Origin: Martinezella lusitana
GTDB lineage: Bacteria > Pseudomonadota > Alphaproteobacteria > Rhizobiales > Rhizobiaceae
Direction: 5' to 3'
Assembly (NCBI RefSeq): GCF_014207095.1
Contig: NZ_JACHBG010000034.1
Location: forward strand, 1 to 40,641
DNA: 40,641 nt
A program made the position numbers and the translations under genes. Below, one piece after another: positions 36,381 to 40,641 of this stretch (its first letter is position 1; every line of letters starts with the position of its first letter). The notes under the pieces were generated by a model. It did no database searches and was not told where the DNA came from. It saw only the letters and a list, made by a program, of their open reading frames with translations.

Positions 36381-36415
36381 AAAAAGAGGCTGCCGTCCTT
36401 GTTCGGCGGCAGCCA
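36381..36415 (-). terminator. Rho-independent terminator on the minus strand
   Basis: An 8-bp GC stem (36389-36396 with 36408-36415; GGCTGCCG/CGGCAGCC) is followed, reading the minus strand, by TCTTTTTTG. It lies about 75 nt behind the end of the gdhA remnant and would have ended its transcript. Confidence 0.75.
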
Positions 36416-36489
36416 AGTCGCTTGGGAGGCGAATTCAAAGCTCAAGCGACTGATCCCCTAAACGAAGCCCTTTTCGTACGTGTCGCCGA

Positions 36490-36840
36490 TCAGATACCTA
36501 TCGCTTCATAGGCATCGGCGATCTGTCGGATTGACGCGACATAGGCGGCGGTTCGGTAGTCACCGAGTTCCGGTTGCTGCTCCATCAGGTCAGCAATGCG
36601 CCCCCAGGTGCTTCGCATCACGTCTTCCAGTCCGGAACGAACGAGATCGATTTCCGCGCCGCCTTCGAGGAACTCGTCACGGATGTCGGCAGGGAACTCC
36701 TTACCGGTCATGCATTCGAGGGCCGGTGCGATGGTCTGGTTGCGCCGCTCGCGCCGGCGGCGCTCCATCAAGCCGAAGCCGAAGGGATATGCGTGAGATT
36801 CTTCACCCATTCGAAGTAGCTGACGATCAGGCCGCTTCTT
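36490..36840 (-). pseudogene. gdhA: C-terminal remnant of glutamate dehydrogenase
   Basis: Frame one holds SGLIVSYFEWVKNLTHIP. After a shift near 36775 (a repeated ttcggc) frame two holds LMERRRRERRNQTIA, FLEGGAEIDLVRSGLEDV and ELGDYRTAAYVASI, the C-terminus of Glu/Leu/Phe/Val dehydrogenases. The catalytic and nucleotide-binding N-terminal parts are missing. It converts nothing as it stands. Its minus-strand terminator is still in place downstream. Confidence 0.8.
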
Positions 36841-37446
36841 TGTTGCGAACATCCTTCCATTAACAACACGGCACAAGTCTGGCGGACCGGTAAGTAGGGG
36901 CACACTCCCAAGGACCCTACGAGCCGGAACCAATGCCTAACGCAATATGACCACTAATGCAACGAGTGTCTTAGTTTGCGATATATGGATCAGGTGTAAC
37001 ATCGCTTTCAAGATCATTGGGCTGCATCTGATGCGCCAGCGCACGAGCCATCCATTGGATGTCGCTCCCCAATCGAGGTTGCGACACCGCACCCTGGCAA
37101 GTTTAAATGTAAATGGCGTGGCCACTGATCAGGCCTTCCGGGCCGTCCGCTTTGACGACCGATTACACTTAGTTCCAAGAAGTGACGACACCCGCGCCCC
37201 CTTCGGTCCGGGCCAAGCGGCTACACAACACGGATACCGCAGCGTTATTAAGCCAATAACTCACGGCGATACATTCGGGTCGAACAGACATACTTAAAAC
37301 AAATGTTGCATTTCGATTTACCACACGATACGCTTCGAAAACGGGGCAGCAGCCTGGGATACCGATCGGGACGCACAAGCTGAGCCGAGGTGCGCCGCGA
37401 TGAGCCGCGCCGACAATCAAGAAGCACTAACAAAGGGGAATATCGG
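36841..37446. other. Upstream region of the amino acid ABC transporter, no gene seen
   Basis: About 600 bp of mixed composition. Short open frames on both strands lack motifs. The final ~150 bp before 37447 are AT-richer and must hold the transporter promoter. GGGGAATATCGG precedes the start. No convincing nod box, riboswitch or RNA gene was found. Confidence 0.4.
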
Positions 37447-38283
37447 ATGAACAAATTTTTAAAAATGTTGACAGCGGCGTCGTCGGTCGCGGTTGCTTCG
37501 GCAATTCCATTAGCCAAAGCAAATGCCGGTGAGGTACTTGATCGCGTACGCGCAACCAAGACGCTGACAGTTGCGGTCGGAACGGACTGGGGGCCGATGT
37601 CGCGCATGAATGACAAGCACGAACTTGATGGTGACGATGTCGATATCGCTAAGGGAGTTGCTAAGTACCTAGGGGTGGAGGTCAAGTTTGTTACGCCTGC
37701 CTGGGATCTCATCACCTCTGGCCAGTGGGAGGGTCGCTGGGATCTTTCTATGGGTCAAATGACGCCAACCAAGGAGCGTGCGGAAAAATTAAACTTCCCA
37801 GCTGTCTACGTGTGGGCGCCAGAAGTTGCCGTTGTTCACAAAGACAGCAAGGCGACGACGCTTTCGGATTTGGACGGAAAGATTGTCGGCGTCGGAGCGG
37901 GCAACGTGGCGGAATCCTACGCCAATCACAACTTCAATCCCAGTTGGATTGACGCCAAGCCGGTGCAGTACCAATTTACGCCAGGCCAAGTGAAGACGTA
38001 TGGATCCAGCAACGTCGCATTCGACGACCTTCGTCTCGGCGACGGTGTTCGTTTAGATGCGGTTCTCGGTGATGATACGGTGGCCCGTGAAGCAATAAAA
38101 TCAGGCTATCCGATCAAGGTGCTTGGTACCCTCTTCTACGCGCCAGGTGCAATCTCAATTTTGAAGGGCGACGACGAATTCAATGACAAGATCGCGGCCG
38201 CCGTCAAGAGTATGAAAGATGACGGTACCCTTTCCAAGATGTCGATCAAGTGGTTCGGGGTGGACTACTGCGAACAAAAATAA
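37447..38283 (+). CDS. Amino acid ABC transporter, periplasmic binding protein (278 aa)
   Basis: A signal peptide (NKFLKMLTAASSVAVASAI, cleavage near ANA-G) is followed by an SBP_bac_3 domain: LTVAVGTDWGPMSRMN, GDDVDIAKGVAKYLGV, and a second lobe with LSDLDGKIVGVGAGNV and DAVLGDDTVAREA. Such proteins bind polar amino acids or related compounds and deliver them to the permease. The ligand cannot be read from the sequence. It is the first gene of a three-gene operon. ATG 37447 has a GGGGAA site; the longer frame from 37390 is not preferred because the signal peptide begins here. Confidence 0.93.
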   Translation: MNKFLKMLTAASSVAVASAIPLAKANAGEVLDRVRATKTLTVAVGTDWGPMSRMNDKHELDGDDVDIAKGVAKYLGVEVKFVTPAWDLITSGQWEGRWDLSMGQMTPTKERAEKLNFPAVYVWAPEVAVVHKDSKATTLSDLDGKIVGVGAGNVAESYANHNFNPSWIDAKPVQYQFTPGQVKTYGSSNVAFDDLRLGDGVRLDAVLGDDTVAREAIKSGYPIKVLGTLFYAPGAISILKGDDEFNDKIAAAVKSMKDDGTLSKMSIKWFGVDYCEQK

Positions 38284-38299
38284 GACATCACGCGTTAGC

Positions 38300-38327
38300 G
38301 GCCCGGCTCGGCCGGGCCCATTTTCTT
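38300..38327 (+). terminator. Intercistronic hairpin between binding protein and permease
   Basis: Eight-base arms GGCCCGGC (38300-38307) and GCCGGGCC (38311-38318) with a 3-nt loop, followed by CATTTTCTT. A hairpin at this place is commonly an attenuating terminator or 3' stabiliser that gives more binding protein than permease. Confidence 0.7.
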
Positions 38328-38339
38328 GAAGGGTCTATC

Positions 38340-39314
38340 ATGCTATATCGGGATACAGTTGAATCCGAGGTGCTTGTTCATAAGCCTTGGTTCGTCGCCC
38401 TGATCTTCGTCGCAATGCTTGCATTTTTTCTTTCGTTCAACCTTGCGGGCACGACCTTCGGCGAACTTATGCGGCCGGTTATTGGCGACCCGCTACAAAG
38501 CGGAATTTACGGGCGTTTTGCGATCGCCTTCGTACTTGCGATCATATTTAGCCTCAACATCGTAGTAGTTGGATTTATTCCATTACAGGTGCAGATTGGC
38601 ATCGTATGGATGGAACTATTGCTGCTGTTTCTCGCCTTTTTCAGATCATTCAATCTGAGCATGCCCTTCATATGGGAGAATTTGCCTTACCTCATCTCCC
38701 AAGGGGTGGTGACTACGATCTATGTTTCAGCGGTCTCGCTTTTCTTTGCCTCGCTAATCGCGATTGTCGCCGCGGTCGCAAAGCTTTCAAGCAATGGCTT
38801 CGCATATGCCACCGCCAGTTTTTACACCTCTTTTTTCCGGGGTCTGCCCCTTCTCATGCAGATTTATCTGATTTACCTCGGTTTGCCTCAGTTGGGGATT
38901 GTGCTCAATGCCGTTCCCTCGGGCATCTTGGCGTTGTCGCTCTGTGTGGGAGCCTATATGACAGAGATCTTTCGCGCCGGTATCCAGAGTATCGACCGGG
39001 GCCAATGGGAAGCGTCAAGATCCATCGGTTTTGGCTTCGGTCTGACCATGCGCAAGATCATCTTGCCGCAGGCTTTTCCTGTCATCATTCCACCGATGGG
39101 AAATACGTTCATCTCAATGCTAAAGGATAGTTCGCTTGTGTCGGTACTCGGCGTGTGGGAATTGACGTTCCTTGCCCGCACAATCGGTCAGCCGACGTTT
39201 CATCACATGGAGATGCTGATAGCAGCATCGCTCATCTATTGGACAATGTCTGTCTGCCTCGAGATTGGTCAATCACGGCTCGAGCGCCATTTCGGGAGGA
39301 GTATGGTACGATGA
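38340..39314 (+). CDS. Amino acid ABC transporter permease (324 aa)
   Basis: Several TM segments, the last ones in the BPD_transp_1 domain: ISQGVVTTIYVSAVSLFFA, SFFRGLPLLMQIYLIYLG and the EAA loop QWEASRSIGFGFGLTMRKI. The first ~110 residues add two further TM segments (FVALIFVAMLAFFLSF and FAIAFVLAIIFSL), making it longer than GlnP-type permeases. ATG 38340 is preceded by TTGAAGGG. The end overlaps the ATPase start (ATGA at 39311). It probably works as a homodimer, as only one permease gene is present. Confidence 0.93.
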   Translation: MLYRDTVESEVLVHKPWFVALIFVAMLAFFLSFNLAGTTFGELMRPVIGDPLQSGIYGRFAIAFVLAIIFSLNIVVVGFIPLQVQIGIVWMELLLLFLAFFRSFNLSMPFIWENLPYLISQGVVTTIYVSAVSLFFASLIAIVAAVAKLSSNGFAYATASFYTSFFRGLPLLMQIYLIYLGLPQLGIVLNAVPSGILALSLCVGAYMTEIFRAGIQSIDRGQWEASRSIGFGFGLTMRKIILPQAFPVIIPPMGNTFISMLKDSSLVSVLGVWELTFLARTIGQPTFHHMEMLIAASLIYWTMSVCLEIGQSRLERHFGRSMVR

Positions 39315-40180
39315 CCCTTAGCAATACATTTGAAGTGAAGGGGGCCGATGAGCGCAACTCTTTGCAGGGGATTGACAACATGCCGCCAGTGCATGTGCCG
39401 TCATCCCACAAGTCTTCGAAGCAGAAGCAGGTCTCGATGAGCGCAGAAAAAATAATTGAAGCGACGAACGTTTCCAAGTGGTACGGCGCCTTCAGGGCAC
39501 TCACTGATGTCAATATTACTGTCAGCAAAAGCGAACGCATCGTCATCTGCGGCCCCTCCGGATCGGGAAAATCGACACTGATCCGATGTTTCAACCGACT
39601 TGAGGCGCATCAGGAGGGTGAGATTGCCATTAACGGGATCAGGTTGCACAACAGAATGCGTAACGTCACCGAAGTTCGCAAGAATGTCGGTATGGTGTTC
39701 CAGCACTTCAATCTCTTTCCCCACATGACCGTGCTGATGAATTGTATGGCCGGTCCAATGTGGATTAATGGCGTGCCCGAGGCAGAGGCCAAAAAGATCG
39801 CTCTTAAGTTCCTAGAGCGCGTTCGCATCCCCGATCAAGCGAACAAATACCCAGCCCAATTATCAGGCGGACAACAGCAGCGCGTCGCGATTGCCCGTTC
39901 TCTGTGTATGGAACCAGCAGTGATGTTATTTGATGAGCCTACCTCAGCACTCGACCCTGAAATGGTTTCGGAGGTACTAGAAACTATGACTAGTCTGGCG
40001 CGTGAGGGAATGACCATGGTTTGCGTCACCCACGAGATGGGTTTTGCCCGAGCCGTCGCGGATCGGGTAATTTTCATGGATTGTGGTCGAATTGTCGAAG
40101 AGGGCAACCCCGATGACTTCTTTGGCAACCCCAAGCACGACAGAACAAAGCTGTTCCTCAGCCAAATCTTGACACATTGA
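39311..40180 (+). CDS. Amino acid ABC transporter ATP-binding protein (289 aa)
   Basis: Walker A GPSGSGKST, Q-loop MVFQHFNLFPHMT, signature LSGGQQQRVAIARSL, Walker B AVMLFDEPTSALDPEM and switch His in CVTHEMGFA. It belongs to the polar amino acid uptake class (GlnQ/AapP type). The start at ATG 39311 overlaps the permease stop, but the first ~42 residues are not conserved-looking, and ATG 39437 (MSAEKIIEATNVSKWYG) is a good alternative. It completes the transporter operon. Confidence 0.95.
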   Translation: MTLSNTFEVKGADERNSLQGIDNMPPVHVPSSHKSSKQKQVSMSAEKIIEATNVSKWYGAFRALTDVNITVSKSERIVICGPSGSGKSTLIRCFNRLEAHQEGEIAINGIRLHNRMRNVTEVRKNVGMVFQHFNLFPHMTVLMNCMAGPMWINGVPEAEAKKIALKFLERVRIPDQANKYPAQLSGGQQQRVAIARSLCMEPAVMLFDEPTSALDPEMVSEVLETMTSLAREGMTMVCVTHEMGFARAVADRVIFMDCGRIVEEGNPDDFFGNPKHDRTKLFLSQILTH

Positions 40181-40641
40181 AAGCTGTTATTTCACGCTTG
40201 GCTTTGTCTGGTTAGACTTCTGACACCAGACGTCATTAACGTGGCGAACTATCGAGAATGTGGCTTTGCGTGCGTCGACCTATATCTTCTCGAAGACGCA
40301 ATTGATTATCGTCTAACGCCTTCGCAAGGAGGCGTGCGGCAGCTTGGTGCCGTCGCAGCGGCACCGCATCCGGCGAGCTAGCCGTCACCCATGCTTGTCG
40401 ATATCTCCCAACAATATTACCGAAGCCGTCGTAACCACAGACTTGCGCGATCGGTTACATGTTTGGTGATCCTTCACAGGAAGTCCGGAGTTCCAGAGGT
40501 CCAGTATCCCCACGCCGAGGACCGCCTTGCTTTGTCACGGTGATATCGATGTTTTGCTGAGGTGAGCGGTATCGCCACGTTGCTAACAACGAGGATAACG
40601 ACGTGTCTATCCATCAGCTTGAGATTTTGGCGGGCAGTATG
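40181..40641. other. End of window: weak hairpin, no complete gene
   Basis: GTCTGGT (40206-40212) and ACCAGAC (40225-40231) form a 7-bp stem about 25 nt after the ATPase stop, a possible weak terminator without a T-run. No convincing gene follows. A GTG at 40602 (reading VSIHQLEILAGSM) is open to the window edge and could start the next gene, but is too short to judge. Confidence 0.35.

Noticed and set aside
37266..37340. Possible nod-box-like stretch before the ABC transporter (ATTTCGATTTACCACACGAT)
   Set aside because: Only the last part resembles the consensus; the first half and spacing do not fit, and no nod gene follows.

Overview
The window looks like an accessory (probably plasmid-borne) region of a Rhizobium-type alphaproteobacterium. 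The reasons are the rhizobial character of the citrate synthase, the isocitrate lyase with a divergent ScfR/RamB-type regulator, the glutamate dehydrogenase and GabD-like remnants, the IS content and the number of decayed genes. The species and replicon are inferred. No tRNA, rRNA or CRISPR array was seen.

Left part (1-17.6 kb), a decayed defence and mobile-element island. It opens with an IS5-type transposase scrap and a one-TM hypothetical protein. A 1356-residue protein follows, with an XRE helix-turn-helix, a nuclease-like domain and a long helical tail; a 36-nt hairpin lies behind it. Next is a 2.5-kb ISNCY/IS1202-like element with matching ends and an apparent passenger gene. A two-gene SLATT-membrane-protein/reverse-transcriptase operon, a probable antiphage system, follows. 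Then come a frameshifted Shedu-like (DUF4263) remnant, some very small genes, a frameshifted Toprim primase-like pseudogene, and a broken HemN-like radical SAM gene translationally coupled to an intact protein with a possible IDO/PrnB-like domain and a GNAT domain. A truncated second copy of the ISNCY transposase sits inside a decayed AAA+ ATPase gene.

Middle part (17.5-26.6 kb), two intact tightly packed operons facing each other. On the plus strand is a TerY-P-type triad: a von Willebrand A protein, a PP2C phosphatase and a kinase-like protein with zinc-ribbon, TM and helix-hairpin-helix parts. An SH3-domain membrane protein follows it. On the minus strand is a His-Xaa-Ser system (hxsD-hxsB-hxsC-hxsA), in which two radical SAM enzymes probably modify a small protein with six His-Xaa-Ser repeats, followed by a secreted COG3904-like protein. 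The two operons end 4 bp apart. The function of the Hxs system is unknown, so this is the most promising region for new biology.

Right part (27-40.6 kb), central carbon and nitrogen metabolism with decay. It has an MFS transporter pseudogene, an ScfR/RamB-type regulator divergent from isocitrate lyase (aceA), a small downstream gene, an intact IS3-family insertion (26-bp inverted repeats), a citrate synthase, and remnants of ridA, a GabD-type aldehyde dehydrogenase with two in-frame stops, and gdhA. A complete polar amino acid ABC transporter (binding protein, permease, ATPase) closes the window, with a hairpin between the first two genes.
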